From contig NZ_MCUN01000004.1 of the NCBI RefSeq assembly GCF_002873455.1, forward strand, positions 62,001 through 126,000: 64,000 nt of DNA, written 5' to 3'. This document shows positions 10,254 to 21,434 of the stretch, one piece after another; position 1 is the stretch's first letter; each line of letters begins with the position of its first letter. Source of the stretch: Vibrio splendidus. Its GTDB lineage: Bacteria > Pseudomonadota > Gammaproteobacteria > Enterobacterales > Vibrionaceae. A program made the translations under genes and the position numbers. The notes beneath the pieces were generated by a model, which was given only the letters and a program-made list of their open reading frames with translations, did not search any database and was not told the DNA's origin.

Positions 10254-12623
10254 TTAGTTGTTTAAGAAGAATGGGCGACCGTATTCTAAAGAGTTTTCAG
10301 AGCTATCAAAACCTGAAGTATCCGCCCCGGAACCAGCAGACGTACCGAAGCCAACAATACCGAAATTGACACTAAAGTTGTTTTCGTAGACGGGGTCAGC
10401 ATTGATGTCTGAATAGCCGCTACCACTCCAGCTTCGGAGCTCGTTGCTATAGGTAACTCCTACGTACCAACAGTCATCTTTATAGCGCAGATTAGCTAAC
10501 CACTCGATAGCGATGTTTTCGTTCATATCATGATAATACTGGGCGCTAGCGTACCATTTTGGAGTGAATTGATAACCTGTAACTAAACCTGCTTGCGAGA
10601 TACCTTCCCGCGTAATCTCATCAATATTAGTAATTGTCTCGCCGACATTATCTTCAATGTACTCTTTAGTGACGTATCGGTAGCTTGTTTGAATAAAGCC
10701 ATTGCTGTTTATTTTATATTCAATTGTGCTGTTCGCTAACTGCATTTCTGCTGAATCAATATCGTATTGAACGCCACCATGGTAAAAAAGGTAGTCATCG
10801 TAATTAAAGTCGACCTCAACAGCCCAAGATGAATAATTAGATTTTTCTGTTGAATCATTATTGCCAGATGATTGCTTTGTTTCTTTATCGATATAAAATA
10901 TTTGACCGAAAGAGATATTAAGACGTTCTTTGTACTCGTCATCAAAGAAACGAGAAGAGGCACCATAACTTAGCTGATTTGCAGCCGCTATAAAATCAAC
11001 CCCACTATATTTGCGACTTCTAAACAATCCATAGTAATCGCTTTGTAGTAAAGTTGTATCGTAACGACCAATGTTAGATTGATCTTCCTCTGGTACGTAA
11101 AGATATTGAACCTGTGGTTCAAGAGTTTGTGTGTAACCATTCATGAGAGTAGTGTCACGCTCAAGTACAATACCTGCATGACTTCTAAATTCTGGTATCA
11201 CACGAGATACACTATCTTCGAGCCCGTAATATGGGTTGGTTTCAGCTGTTCCCGTTGTCGTATCTACATCAGATAAGTCTTGATTATAGTATGTTCCAAG
11301 CAAGCGAGCCTCAGTTGTCCATGTACCCCAGGTTGTACTTAATGGAACTGTCAATCCGGGCTCAATATGTAAGCGGGTTGCTGTTGGTTTTCCTAATTCG
11401 TCTGTTTCAAATTGAGAAATGTGGCTAACCATATCAAATTCGACAGCGTTCCATATGATTGGTGCATAGTAGTTGAATTTAAGCTGTGGCATTAAACGAT
11501 AGGCTTGGTTATTACTGTCTGTTAGAACTTGGAAGTCACGAACAGCGATCGATGCATCCCAATTTGAAGCTCGGTAGGTTATTTTTCCTGATTGGATCAG
11601 TTGACCATCTTCTCTATTACCGATATTTGAGTCCACATCTGAAAAGTAATTAACATCACTAACCTTTGAATAGTCGATGTCAAACTTCCATGCTTGTTGA
11701 TAGATGCCTTCAAAGTTGAACTGCCCCCCCCAGCGACTGCCTTGTTCTGGGTATTTATCATCACTTTCTAGGAACTCGAACTTTAAGTTGCTTTCACCAA
11801 AAGCACTTAAATGACGGAACTCATTGTTTAGTTGTGTTCCACGTTCTGCCATATATTTAGTTGTGATAAGTAGATCGTAGTTTGGTGCTATATTCCAATA
11901 AAATGGTACTTCGGTTTCGAAACCATCACTAGAGCCGTATGAAATCGTTGGGTACAAAAAGCCAGTTTTACGTTTATCACCCACTGGAACGGTGAGATAC
12001 GGCAGATAGAAAACAGGAACATCAAGAATTTCAAAGCGAGGGTTTACAAAAGTTGCTTGTTCTTCGTTCTGATCTAGTTCGATACTAGAAGCTTTTAGCC
12101 TCCATGACTTATCACCCAGTGGACAAGAAGTGATAGAACCATCTTCCATGGTATAAACGGCTTTGCCTGTGCGAGATATATATTGAGCCTCCCCTCGGCC
12201 TGGTTCGCAAAGGAATTGGTATTGGGTATTCTCTAATTCGATTTGATCGGTAGTGAGATTATTGGTCGCCTTGTCTGAGATAGACTTAATTTGACCGTCA
12301 CTAAAGTTTACGTTGCCTTCAGCTACAACGATGTTTTCTTGTTGGTGAAGCGTTACATTATCAGCAAGGATTGTTTTGTTTCCTTGCGTAACTCTGACAT
12401 CACCTGAATATATTGCCTTGTCACCATTGATAGCCTCTAAGCGATCTGATTCCACATGAGCGGGCAGTTGTGTCTCGTTTTCGGCAGCGGGTTCGATCAA
12501 GCATTGATCTATAGAGGGCATTTCCTGCACACTACTATCGGTGATTGTTTCAGCTTGAGTTGTCGACACGTATAATGCCGTACTTATAGACGCGGCTAAT
12601 AAGGTGCGGGAAAAAGATTGCAT
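10254..12623 (-). CDS. lptD: LPS-assembly outer membrane protein LptD
   Basis: LptD is the outer-membrane barrel that inserts lipopolysaccharide into the outer leaflet. The 789-residue protein has a signal peptide ending in TTQA, a periplasmic OstA/jellyroll domain (about residues 50-190, with [18 protein letters not shown]), and a large beta-barrel ending in an aromatic-rich strand. Cysteines at about residues 41 and 139, plus a later pair including the DDCWYVGV site, match the disulphide pattern needed for assembly. It is first in the surA-pdxA-rsmA-apaG-apaH run and divergent from djlA. Confidence 0.97.
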   Translation of the reverse strand: MQSFSRTLLAASISTALYVSTTQAETITDSSVQEMPSIDQCLIEPAAENETQLPAHVESDRLEAINGDKAIYSGDVRVTQGNKTILADNVTLHQQENIVVAEGNVNFSDGQIKSISDKATNNLTTDQIELENTQYQFLCEPGRGEAQYISRTGKAVYTMEDGSITSCPLGDKSWRLKASSIELDQNEEQATFVNPRFEILDVPVFYLPYLTVPVGDKRKTGFLYPTISYGSSDGFETEVPFYWNIAPNYDLLITTKYMAERGTQLNNEFRHLSAFGESNLKFEFLESDDKYPEQGSRWGGQFNFEGIYQQAWKFDIDYSKVSDVNYFSDVDSNIGNREDGQLIQSGKITYRASNWDASIAVRDFQVLTDSNNQAYRLMPQLKFNYYAPIIWNAVEFDMVSHISQFETDELGKPTATRLHIEPGLTVPLSTTWGTWTTEARLLGTYYNQDLSDVDTTTGTAETNPYYGLEDSVSRVIPEFRSHAGIVLERDTTLMNGYTQTLEPQVQYLYVPEEDQSNIGRYDTTLLQSDYYGLFRSRKYSGVDFIAAANQLSYGASSRFFDDEYKERLNISFGQIFYIDKETKQSSGNNDSTEKSNYSSWAVEVDFNYDDYLFYHGGVQYDIDSAEMQLANSTIEYKINSNGFIQTSYRYVTKEYIEDNVGETITNIDEITREGISQAGLVTGYQFTPKWYASAQYYHDMNENIAIEWLANLRYKDDCWYVGVTYSNELRSWSGSGYSDINADPVYENNFSVNFGIVGFGTSAGSGADTSGFDSSENSLEYGRPFFLNN

Positions 12624-12772
12624 GAAGTTGAACTATCCTGTGTCACTAGATGAAGGGTTGATCTAGTATCAATCCAATTAATAAAGCATTTTCCTTATGA
12701 TAAAGGAAATATTAGCATTCAGCATCATCAGACAGCGTTACTCAGATAAAATTCATAGATAGAGAACACATA

Positions 12773-13627
12773 ATGCAAATATTTGGCAAAATTTTGGGCG
12801 CGTTTTTTGGCTTTTTATTTGGAGGGCCGCTCGGTTTAGTTTTTGGTCTGTTTTTAGGGCATCAATTTGATAAGGCTCGACGTTTAAGCCAATCGGGATT
12901 CAATAGTTCTGGTTTTGGCCGAGGTCCAAGCCAAGCAGAAAGACAAAACGAGTTTTTCAAATCTGCTTTTGCGGTTATGGGACATGTTGCTAAAGCGAAA
13001 GGACAAGTAACACCAGAAGAGATTCAGCTTGCTTCTACAATGATGGAGCGCATGAACCTGCATGGAGAGCAACGTAAAGCGGCTCAAGATGCTTTCCGTG
13101 ATGGCAAAGAGAGTGATTTTCCGTTAAGTGATGTACTTGAGCGTGTGAAAATCTCATCGGGTGGTCGCTTTGATCTTCTGCAGTTCTTTCTTGAGCTTCA
13201 GGTATCCGCAGCATTTGCTGATGGAAGCTTGCACCCAAGTGAGCGTCAAGTCTTACATAAGATAGCGCAAGGGCTTGGATTTTCTGCAGAACAGCTAGAG
13301 CGCCGCTTGCAGATGCAAGAAGCTGCATTTCGTTTTCAACAACAGGGTGGAAGCTTTGGTGGGCATCAAGGTCACGGACAGTCAGCGGGTTGGCAACAGG
13401 CTTCGCAACAGAACCAATTGGCAGATGCGTTTAAAGTTCTTGGTGTAAGTGAAAGTGCCGATGGTAAAGAGGTGAAGAAAGCCTACCGTAAGCTGATGAA
13501 TGAACACCACCCTGATAAGTTGATGGCGAAGGGCTTACCACCAGAAATGATGAATGTCGCGAAAGAAAAGTCGCAAGAAATTCAAAATGCTTATGACTTG
13601 ATAAAAAAGATCAAAGGTTTTAAGTAA
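12773..13627 (+). CDS. djlA: membrane-anchored DnaJ-like co-chaperone DjlA
   Basis: DjlA is an inner-membrane DnaK co-chaperone. The 284-residue protein has a glycine-rich N-terminal membrane anchor (residues 1-30, FFGFLFGGPLGLVFGLFLG), a TerB-like helical domain (about 55-185), a glutamine/glycine linker and a C-terminal J domain (about 215-284). The HPD motif is in NEHHPDKLMAKG. It is divergent from lptD, as in E. coli, with the promoters in the 150-bp gap. Confidence 0.96.
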   Translation: MQIFGKILGAFFGFLFGGPLGLVFGLFLGHQFDKARRLSQSGFNSSGFGRGPSQAERQNEFFKSAFAVMGHVAKAKGQVTPEEIQLASTMMERMNLHGEQRKAAQDAFRDGKESDFPLSDVLERVKISSGGRFDLLQFFLELQVSAAFADGSLHPSERQVLHKIAQGLGFSAEQLERRLQMQEAAFRFQQQGGSFGGHQGHGQSAGWQQASQQNQLADAFKVLGVSESADGKEVKKAYRKLMNEHHPDKLMAKGLPPEMMNVAKEKSQEIQNAYDLIKKIKGFK

Positions 13628-13637
13628 TCGAACACTA

Positions 13638-13669
13638 AACCGAGTAATAACAAAATTACTCGGTTTTTT
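13638..13669 (+). terminator. Rho-independent terminator after djlA
   Basis: The stem AACCGAGTAAT / ATTACTCGGTT has a six-base loop and a T run. Confidence 0.9.
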
Positions 13670-13684
13670 ATTAAAGGGAATTAT

Positions 13685-14230
13685 ATGACGGTAACGTATC
13701 AGAATGTTCTAGAGTTTTGGTTCGATGAACTGACGCCTAAGGATTGGTTTGCTGGTGGCGAAGAGATTGACGCTTTGATTGAAACTCGCTTTTCTGAACT
13801 GCACCAAATAGCCATCCAAGGTGAGTTATTTGAATGGCGCCAGACAGCCGAAGGGCGCTTAGCTGAAATCATTGTACTTGACCAGTTTTCTAGAAATATT
13901 GCTAGAAATAGTCCGGCGGCGTTTTCGGCTGACCCTATGTCGTTGGTTTTAGCTCAAGAAGCGGTAGCGGGTGGCTTTGACCACCAACTTAGCCAGCAAC
14001 AAAAAAGTTTCTTGTATATGCCTTACATGCACAGTGAGTCTTTGTTAGTTCATGAACAAGCTGTGGAACTCTTTTCTCAAACGGGATTAGCACATAATCT
14101 GGATTTTGAGTTCAAGCATAAGGTTATCATTGAGCGCTTTGGTCGTTACCCTCACCGTAATGAGGTGCTAGGGCGAACTTCAACTCCTGAAGAAATTGAG
14201 TTCTTACAGCAACCAGGTTCAAGCTTTTAA
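13685..14230 (+). CDS. DUF924 family protein
   Basis: A cytosolic protein of 181 residues of the DUF924 family, which has a tetratricopeptide-like all-helical fold. Signature stretches are VLEFWFDELTPKDWF at the N-terminus, VLDQFSRNIAR near residue 65, FLYMPYMHSESL near 115 and FGRYPHRNEVLGR near 155. No enzymatic role is established for the family. The gene starts 15 bp beyond the djlA terminator and is followed by its own terminator, so it is probably a single transcription unit. Confidence 0.9.
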   Translation: MTVTYQNVLEFWFDELTPKDWFAGGEEIDALIETRFSELHQIAIQGELFEWRQTAEGRLAEIIVLDQFSRNIARNSPAAFSADPMSLVLAQEAVAGGFDHQLSQQQKSFLYMPYMHSESLLVHEQAVELFSQTGLAHNLDFEFKHKVIIERFGRYPHRNEVLGRTSTPEEIEFLQQPGSSF

Positions 14231-14255
14231 TTGTAGAAATACGGTTCAATAGATA

Positions 14256-14298
14256 AAAAAGAGGCGAGAGTTTAACAAAAACCTCTCGCCTCTTTTTT
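14256..14298. terminator. terminator between convergent genes
   Basis: The stem AGAGGCGAGAG / CTCTCGCCTCT with A and T tracts on both sides separates the DUF924 and DUF547 genes. Confidence 0.88.
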
Positions 14299-14331
14299 GT
14301 TTAGCTTCATTCATGAGCTTTAATGTTAAAA

Positions 14332-15114
14332 CTAGTTTGCTTGGTTGAGTGACCAATCATAGTCATAGCTGATTTTTTCAGTGTTCGTTACCGGCTTTGT
14401 TCGATATTGGTCTAAGTGTTGAATGAGTTGTTTCTCTGTACCAAAATCTACAGCAAACCATTCGTAAATCGATGAGAGTTGGAGCTGGTTGTTGTTAACC
14501 AATACACCCTTATTACTATTGATATACTCAACAGCTGCGAGTTCTAGCAACGTTTCTGTATTATCAGAAGTAAATGCTTGAGATTGTAGATTAGGACAAC
14601 CTAGACTTGCACAATTCACCGCGTAATGCGTGCGAGGGTCTTGCCAAATCGGTCTTAAAATTCGATGTTCGATATCATTGAGTGTCAGTGTCATTCCATT
14701 AACTACAACCACATCATCTCCCCACGGCCCGAAACTGAATAGTCCACCTAGCTTGGTAATGGATTTGATTGGGTAAGCATCAAGAATCAAATCGACAGTC
14801 ACGGCATTATATAGATTAACCCAGTAGGCGTACTGTTCCGCTTTTGAGTAGTCGAGTGGATTCAACTGCTCTAGCCGCTTGATGTATTGCTTCAGCTTTG
14901 CTTTGTCTGAAGTACTCACTGCTTGATAGCGCACTAGGGTGTGTTGACCTTGCTTGACTAAATAGCTATCGAGGAATTGCTGCCAATCTTGATGAGACAC
15001 CTGTGTTGAGTTTGCTTCATTGCTTTGGTTCCAGTGTGGCCAAAGATCGGATTTAGGTGCAGACCAAGCTAAGGTTGAGAAAAGTAGACTGATAATAAAG
15101 AGTAGTTGTTTCAT
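14332..15114 (-). CDS. secreted DUF547 family protein
   Basis: A 260-residue protein with a signal peptide (MKQLLFIISLLFSTLAWSA) and a DUF547 domain. The domain pattern is seen as YWVNLYNAVTVDLILDAYPIKSI, DIEHRILRPIWQDPRTHYAVNCASLGCP and the closing YEWFAVDFG block. The conserved NCAS.GCP cysteines and histidines suggest a papain-like fold, but no activity has been shown for the family to my knowledge. It is monocistronic and presumably periplasmic. Confidence 0.9.
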   Translation of the reverse strand: MKQLLFIISLLFSTLAWSAPKSDLWPHWNQSNEANSTQVSHQDWQQFLDSYLVKQGQHTLVRYQAVSTSDKAKLKQYIKRLEQLNPLDYSKAEQYAYWVNLYNAVTVDLILDAYPIKSITKLGGLFSFGPWGDDVVVVNGMTLTLNDIEHRILRPIWQDPRTHYAVNCASLGCPNLQSQAFTSDNTETLLELAAVEYINSNKGVLVNNNQLQLSSIYEWFAVDFGTEKQLIQHLDQYRTKPVTNTEKISYDYDWSLNQAN

Positions 15115-15254
15115 GGCATTCTCCTGATGACTGACTACTAAGACCCTACGGCTTATTATTTTCTTTCATGGTTCTTTAGTTAAATAAACATGTGAGCTAA
15201 ATAAACCATTTAAGTTAAACAACAAAGTTTAGTCCAAGCAAAATTTACTCAAAT

Positions 15255-15283
15255 AAAAAAGGTTGGCACTAGGCCAACCTTTT
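15255..15283. terminator. terminator of the leuABCD operon
   Basis: The stem AAGGTTGGC / GCCAACCTT with flanking A and T tracts lies about 40 bp beyond leuD. Confidence 0.85.
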
Positions 15284-15322
15284 AGGTGTTTTTGAAATCG
15301 CTTGCTCTATTTAAAGATCGCT

Positions 15323-15925
15323 TTATTTCAGGAAGCTAGGAATTTTAGCTTCAAATTCTGAAATCTTATCTGCGTGTTGAAGCGTTAGGCCGATGTTATC
15401 TAGGCCATTCAGCAAGCAGTGACGACGGAACTCATCAATTTCAAACGAATATTCTTTCCCATTGGCAGCGACTTTTAGCGCTTCAAGATCAACTGTAATT
15501 TCTGCGCTTTCGTTTGCTTCAACGAACTGGAATAGCTCATCGACTTCTTGCTCTGTAAGACGAACAGGAACCATCTGGTTGTTGATCGAGTTACCGTAGA
15601 AAATGTCAGCAAAGCTTGGTGCGATCATCACTTGAATACCGTAATCGGCAAGCGCCCAAGGTGCATGTTCACGAGATGAACCACAACCAAAGTTTTCACG
15701 AGCAAGTAAAATTGAAGCGCCTTTGTAACGTGGAGCGTTCATTACAAACTCAGGGTTTGGCTGTTGGCCTGCATCATCAAGGAAGCGCCAATCGTGGAAT
15801 AAGTGCTTACCAAAACCGATACGGTTCACTTTCTGTAGGAACTGCTTTGGAATGATCGCATCAGTATCGATGTTTGCCGTATCTAGAGGAACGACTAATC
15901 CGGTGTGTTGTTGAAAACCTGACAT
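15323..15925 (-). CDS. leuD: 3-isopropylmalate dehydratase small subunit
   Basis: LeuD is the swivel-domain subunit of isopropylmalate isomerase, working with LeuC to convert 2- to 3-isopropylmalate. The 200-residue protein has the family stretches [31 protein letters not shown] and [14 protein letters not shown]. It is the last gene of leuABCD, 14 bp after leuC, with the operon terminator just downstream. Confidence 0.97.
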   Translation of the reverse strand: MSGFQQHTGLVVPLDTANIDTDAIIPKQFLQKVNRIGFGKHLFHDWRFLDDAGQQPNPEFVMNAPRYKGASILLARENFGCGSSREHAPWALADYGIQVMIAPSFADIFYGNSINNQMVPVRLTEQEVDELFQFVEANESAEITVDLEALKVAANGKEYSFEIDEFRRHCLLNGLDNIGLTLQHADKISEFEAKIPSFLK

Positions 15926-15939
15926 GTTAAATCCTCTAA

Positions 15940-17352
15940 TTAAAGTTCACGAATATCGACAAAGTGACCGGCGATAGCAGCTGCGGCTGCCATTGCTGGG
16001 CTAACTAGGTGCGTACGACCATCACGGCCTTGGCGACCTTCAAAGTTACGGTTTGATGTAGAAGCACAGCGCTCTTGTGGACCAAGGCGGTCATTGTTCA
16101 TTGCAAGACACATAGAACAGCCTGGCAAACGCCATTCGAAGCCGGCTTCTTTAAAGATTACATCTAAGCCTTCAGCTTCTGCTTGTGCTTTAACTTGCTC
16201 TGAACCAGGAACGATCAATGCTTGAACATGTTTCGCGACTTGGCGGCCTTTTGCTACTGCTGCAGCTGCGCGCATGTCTTCGATACGAGAGTTAGTACAA
16301 GAACCCACGAAGACCTTATCGACGTTGTATTCAGATAGAGACTTACCTGCTTCAAGACCCATGTAAGCTAGCGCTTTTTCAGCCGATGCTTTTTCAACAG
16401 GGTCTGCAAAGCTTTCTGGTGCAGGGATTGGTGTGTCTACCGAGATAACCTGACCTGGGTTAGTACCCCAAGTGACTTGTGGTTTGATGTCTGCTGCTTC
16501 TAGTGTAACAACCGCATCGAACTCTGCATCAGCATCGGTTTTTAGCGTATCCCAGTATTGTATTGCTGCTTCTAAGTCTTCGCCTTGTGGAGAGAATTTA
16601 CGACCCTTGATGTACTCGTATGTTGTTGCATCAGGAGCAATTAGACCCGCTTTAGCGCCAAGCTCGATCGCCATGTTACATACCGTCATACGACCTTCCA
16701 TCGTAAGGTCGGTAATCGCCTTGCCACAGAATTCAACTACGTAACCTGTACCGCCAGCTGCTGTTGTCTTACCGATGATCGCGAGTACGATATCTTTTGC
16801 TGTAATGCCTTCAGCAACTTTGCCTTTTACTTCGATCTTCATGGTTTTAGCGCGAGCTTGTTTTAGCGTTTGAGTGGCTAGAACGTGCTCAACTTCTGAA
16901 GTGCCGATGCCGAATGCTAATGAACCAAATGCACCGTGTGTAGCTGTGTGTGAGTCACCACATACGATGGTCATGCCCGGTAGCGTAATACCTAGCTCAG
17001 GGCCCATTACGTGCACAATACCTTGGTATTTGTGGTTTAGATCGTAAAGCGTGACACCAAACTCTTCACAGTTTTTCGATAGCGTTTCCATTTGGATACG
17101 AGCCATCTCGCCAGAAGCGTTGATATCTTTGGTTTGTGTCGATACGTTGTGATCCATGGTTGCAAAAGTTTTACCTACTTGGCGAACTTTACGACCTTTT
17201 TCACGCAGGCCATCGAAGGCTTGTGGCGACGTTACTTCGTGGACTAAGTGGCGATCGATATAAAGAATTGGTGTTTCGCCCTTGGCTGCAACCGCAACGT
17301 GAGCGTCATAAACTTTTTCGTATAAGGTTTTTGCTTGCTGGTTTGTCGACAT
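15940..17352 (-). CDS. leuC: 3-isopropylmalate dehydratase large subunit
   Basis: LeuC is the aconitase-type catalytic subunit that holds a [4Fe-4S] cluster. The 470-residue protein has cluster cysteines in [10 protein letters not shown] and in GCSMCLAMN, and substrate-binding stretches [12 protein letters not shown] and [12 protein letters not shown]. It is paired with leuD downstream. Function depends on LeuD and on an intact iron-sulphur cluster. Confidence 0.98.
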   Translation of the reverse strand: MSTNQQAKTLYEKVYDAHVAVAAKGETPILYIDRHLVHEVTSPQAFDGLREKGRKVRQVGKTFATMDHNVSTQTKDINASGEMARIQMETLSKNCEEFGVTLYDLNHKYQGIVHVMGPELGITLPGMTIVCGDSHTATHGAFGSLAFGIGTSEVEHVLATQTLKQARAKTMKIEVKGKVAEGITAKDIVLAIIGKTTAAGGTGYVVEFCGKAITDLTMEGRMTVCNMAIELGAKAGLIAPDATTYEYIKGRKFSPQGEDLEAAIQYWDTLKTDADAEFDAVVTLEAADIKPQVTWGTNPGQVISVDTPIPAPESFADPVEKASAEKALAYMGLEAGKSLSEYNVDKVFVGSCTNSRIEDMRAAAAVAKGRQVAKHVQALIVPGSEQVKAQAEAEGLDVIFKEAGFEWRLPGCSMCLAMNNDRLGPQERCASTSNRNFEGRQGRDGRTHLVSPAMAAAAAIAGHFVDIREL

Positions 17353-17469
17353 AGCTTTTCTTCCTTGGGAGCATCAGTCCCAGTGTTTGTTTCTAGCCAA
17401 GTCATAGTATTTAGGCTGACTTGGCTTGATATTATTCTTATGTATTTACTTCTAATCAGAGTATCTAAC

Positions 17470-18570
<1,101 letters not shown>

Positions 18571-18658
18571 TTAATTCTTGTTACTGAGCTGTTTGGCTCG
18601 TTTCAAATTTTGTCCCTAAAGCCAACAACATCGGCTCTAGGGCTCTGTTATTGGGGTG

Positions 18659-20206
18659 TTAAACTGTCGCGAATTTTTGCTGCTTCATTTCAGCAATGGT
18701 GTCTGCGCGTTGAATGCTATTAATAACGTGTAGTAACGCTTGACCAGAAGCTTCAACGATATCGGTTGAAACGCCCGTACCGTGGTACTTACGGCCTTTA
18801 TAGTTAGCAATGATGTCCGCTTGACCTAAGCCATCTTCGCCTTCACCTTTCGCAGTAAGGTCGAATTTATCCAACGCGATTTCGTAGCCTGTTAAGCGGT
18901 AAATACATTGGTATAAAGCATCTACAGGGCCGTTACCGACAGCCGCTTCGCATTTCTCTTCATCACCACATTGCAGCTTGATGCTAGTGGTAGACATAAC
19001 ACTACCAGATTGTACGCTTAGGTAGTTAAGTTTATAGAAGTCATCTTCATCACGTAGATTCGCGAAGTGCATCAATGCTTCTAGGTCGTAATCGAAGACT
19101 TGTCCTTTGCGGTCAGCAAGCTTCAAGAAGTCTTCGTACAATGAATCTAGGTTGTACTCACTGTCTTTATAACCCATAGCGTCCATGTGGCTCTTAACTG
19201 CCGCTCGGCCACTACGGCTTGTTAGATTTAAGGCTTTGTTTTTTAAGCCAATAGACTCAGGCGTCATGATCTCGTAAGTGTTCTTGTTCTTAAGCATGCC
19301 ATCTTGGTGAATGCCTGAAGAGTGGCTGAATGCGTTAGCACCTACGATTGCTTTGTTGTCTTGAATCGGCATATGGCAAAGCTGGCTTACCAACTTACTG
19401 GTACGGTGAATCTCTTTATGATCCAAGCCTGTGTGAACACCTAATAGCTCTTGACGAGTTTTGATGATCATTGCGATTTCTTCTAAAGAACAGTTACCCG
19501 CACGTTCGCCAATACCATTGATTGTGCCTTCAATTTGGCGAGCGCCCGCTTGCACTGCAGCTATTGAGTTTGCAACCGACATACCTAAGTCATCGTGACA
19601 GTGAACAGAGATGATGGCTTGATCGATGTTGGGTACGCGATCGAATAGCGTTTTGATAATGCCACCAAACTCATTTGGTACTGTATAGCCTACAGTGTCT
19701 GGAATGTTGATGGTTTTAGCGCCTGCGTTAATCGCAGCTTCAACCATACGGCACAGGTTGTCGATAGGGGTTCGGCCTGCATCTTCACAAGAGAACTCAA
19801 CATCGTCAGTGTAGTTACGCGCATGTTTTACTGCTTTCACTGCCATCTCTACTACATCGTCGTAGCTGCGGCGTAATTTGTCTTGTACGTGAACCGTTGA
19901 TGTTGAGATGAAAGTATGAATACGGAACTGGTCAGCAACTTTTAGTGCTTCTGCAGCGGCGTCGATATCTTTTGCAACGGCGCGAGAAAGCGCACAAATA
20001 CGGCTGTCTTTGATGTGTTTTGCAATCGTTTGAACCGATTCAAAATCACCTGGCGAAGAGATAGGAAAGCCAGCTTCGATAACATCGACACCCAGTCTCT
20101 CAAGGGCATAAGCGATCTGTAACTTCTCTTTTACCGTAAGGCTTGCAGCCAATGCTTGCTCGCCGTCACGTAAGGTCGTATCAAAAATTATTACTTGATC
20201 GTTCAT
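18659..20206 (-). CDS. leuA: 2-isopropylmalate synthase
   Basis: LeuA condenses acetyl-CoA with 2-oxoisovalerate, the committed step to leucine. The 515-residue protein has the HMGL-like TIM-barrel signature [10 protein letters not shown] near residue 10, the metal-binding [14 protein letters not shown] segment near 202, and a C-terminal regulatory domain (from about 390) that binds leucine. It is the first structural gene of leuABCD and is preceded by a leader peptide and attenuator. Confidence 0.98.
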   Translation of the reverse strand: MNDQVIIFDTTLRDGEQALAASLTVKEKLQIAYALERLGVDVIEAGFPISSPGDFESVQTIAKHIKDSRICALSRAVAKDIDAAAEALKVADQFRIHTFISTSTVHVQDKLRRSYDDVVEMAVKAVKHARNYTDDVEFSCEDAGRTPIDNLCRMVEAAINAGAKTINIPDTVGYTVPNEFGGIIKTLFDRVPNIDQAIISVHCHDDLGMSVANSIAAVQAGARQIEGTINGIGERAGNCSLEEIAMIIKTRQELLGVHTGLDHKEIHRTSKLVSQLCHMPIQDNKAIVGANAFSHSSGIHQDGMLKNKNTYEIMTPESIGLKNKALNLTSRSGRAAVKSHMDAMGYKDSEYNLDSLYEDFLKLADRKGQVFDYDLEALMHFANLRDEDDFYKLNYLSVQSGSVMSTTSIKLQCGDEEKCEAAVGNGPVDALYQCIYRLTGYEIALDKFDLTAKGEGEDGLGQADIIANYKGRKYHGTGVSTDIVEASGQALLHVINSIQRADTIAEMKQQKFATV

Positions 20207-20288
20207 GGGTGCTTCCTTATATCGATAGTGAATCGATTGCTATCCAAATTATTATTAAGAATGATGTTCTTTTAAAAGTGCCAGTTAC

Positions 20289-20314
20289 AAAAAAACCCGC
20301 TCAGTGCGGGTTTT
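20289..20314 (-). terminator. leu operon attenuator terminator
   Basis: On the minus strand the stem AAAACCCGC / GCGGGTTTT is followed by seven T. It lies between the leuL leader peptide and leuA. An 11-nt block at 20316-20326 is an exact complement of 20406-20416 just ahead of leuL, which provides an alternative pairing for attenuation. Confidence 0.85.
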
Positions 20315-20342
20315 AATATTTGTGTAGTTCTTGACCCACAAC

Positions 20343-20405
20343 TTACCCGCGCGATTGGTTCACGATAAGGAGAAGTTTCAGCAGTAGAGAAGAAGAAAAA
20401 ATCAT
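20343..20405 (-). CDS. leuL: leu operon leader peptide
   Basis: A 20-residue peptide (MIFSSSLLLK then LLLIVNQSRG) with six leucine codons in two runs of three, using CTA, CTG, CTG and CTT, CTC, CTT. Its stop is about 30 nt before the attenuator stem. Ribosome stalling at these codons when charged leucyl-tRNA is scarce should prevent terminator formation, the classical amino-acid attenuation mechanism. The peptide is too short for ordinary gene finding but the codon content leaves little doubt. Confidence 0.88.
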   Translation of the reverse strand: MIFSSSLLLKLLLIVNQSRG

Positions 20406-20726
20406 TACACAAATATCCGTAAATAAACTGTTAACACCATATTTACCGTAATTTATTCTGAGCGTCAAACAAGAAAATCCAATATCAGCGTACATTGGCA
20501 GTGTTTTGGTTTGGTTTGTGCTGTTTTTTATCTTTTTCTCAGGTTAATGGGCTAATTGGTGGTTTTGTATTGGCGGGTTAGTTTATCGTTTGGCTGATGT
20601 GTAGGTTAAAACTTTGTAGTAAATCTTTTTAATGGAACGATTCACCCAAAAAATCACAAGCGTGACTAGATTAATTAATCACTTGATTAAATAGTGAGTA
20701 ATTATTCTTCTACTGTTATGCCTGTT
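20406..20726. other. intergenic promoter region between leuL and tetR
   Basis: AT-rich spacer with the leu promoter on its left and the tetR promoter on its right. A small palindrome, GATTAATTAATC, lies near 20667-20678 and repeats the core of the larger operator at 20727-20764. No further gene is seen. Confidence 0.6.
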
Positions 20727-20764
20727 TATCTCTATAATTAATCGAATGATTAATTATAGAGATA
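20727..20764. promoter_or_regulatory. large palindromic operator upstream of the tetR-RND operon
   Basis: A perfect inverted repeat with 17-bp arms (TATCTCTATAATTAATC on the left) and a four-base centre ends 10 bp before the tetR start codon. The position over the probable transcription start or leader suggests that the TetR protein represses its own operon, including the pump genes. Confidence 0.8.
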
Positions 20765-20774
20765 GGTTTACGCC

Positions 20775-21434
20775 ATGACGGCACGAAAAGCGGGGCGACC
20801 TCAACAGAACCTAGATGTTCGACAATTATTGATTGAGCACGCTCGCGATCTGTTTGTTGTTCAGCCATACGACAAGGTCTCGACACGCCTGATTGCCGAT
20901 CGTGCGGGAGTGAACATTGCGATGATTCGTTATTACTTTGGCAGTAAGGCCGGGCTGTTTGAGGCGATGCTGCGTGAAACCCTACGACCGATGCAATTGC
21001 AGATGCAGAGATTGGTGGAAGAAAGCAGTCATGAGAACTTTCTTGATTTAATGCGGACTTACTACAAAGAGATGGTCAAGGTCCCCAAGTTTCCTCGTTT
21101 GATTGCCCAAGTGATGAATATGCCGCCCTCTGAAGTGCAAAGGGAGTTACTCGAAAAGGTTTTTCTCGATGTGGCTAAGCCAGCCCAAGATGTCATTTTT
21201 GAAAAATTGGTGGCGCAAGGTGTCTTAAGAAAAGATATGGATCCCAAACTCTGTCGCGTGTCGTATATAAGCTTGATGGTGTTTCCATTCATTGCGCCGC
21301 CTCCTCTACTAGCAATCCATGGTATTGAGATTAATGAAGAATTTCTTAACCGTTTAATCGAGCACAACATTCAATTGATGACAGAAGGCTTTATAAACAC
21401 GCCTAGCTCTTCTTCCGTGCAGGATCAAAGATAA
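20775..21434 (+). CDS. TetR-family repressor of the RND pump operon
   Basis: A 219-residue TetR regulator. The helix-turn-helix is in residues 12-60 (VSTRLIADRAGVNIAMIRYYFGSKAGLFEAML). The C-terminal ligand domain is not assignable to a ligand. The stop overlaps the start of the adaptor gene by one base, so regulator and pump are one operon, and a perfect palindrome lies just upstream. The simplest model is autorepression that is relieved by a pump substrate or a cell-envelope signal. Confidence 0.92.
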   Translation: MTARKAGRPQQNLDVRQLLIEHARDLFVVQPYDKVSTRLIADRAGVNIAMIRYYFGSKAGLFEAMLRETLRPMQLQMQRLVEESSHENFLDLMRTYYKEMVKVPKFPRLIAQVMNMPPSEVQRELLEKVFLDVAKPAQDVIFEKLVAQGVLRKDMDPKLCRVSYISLMVFPFIAPPPLLAIHGIEINEEFLNRLIEHNIQLMTEGFINTPSSSSVQDQR

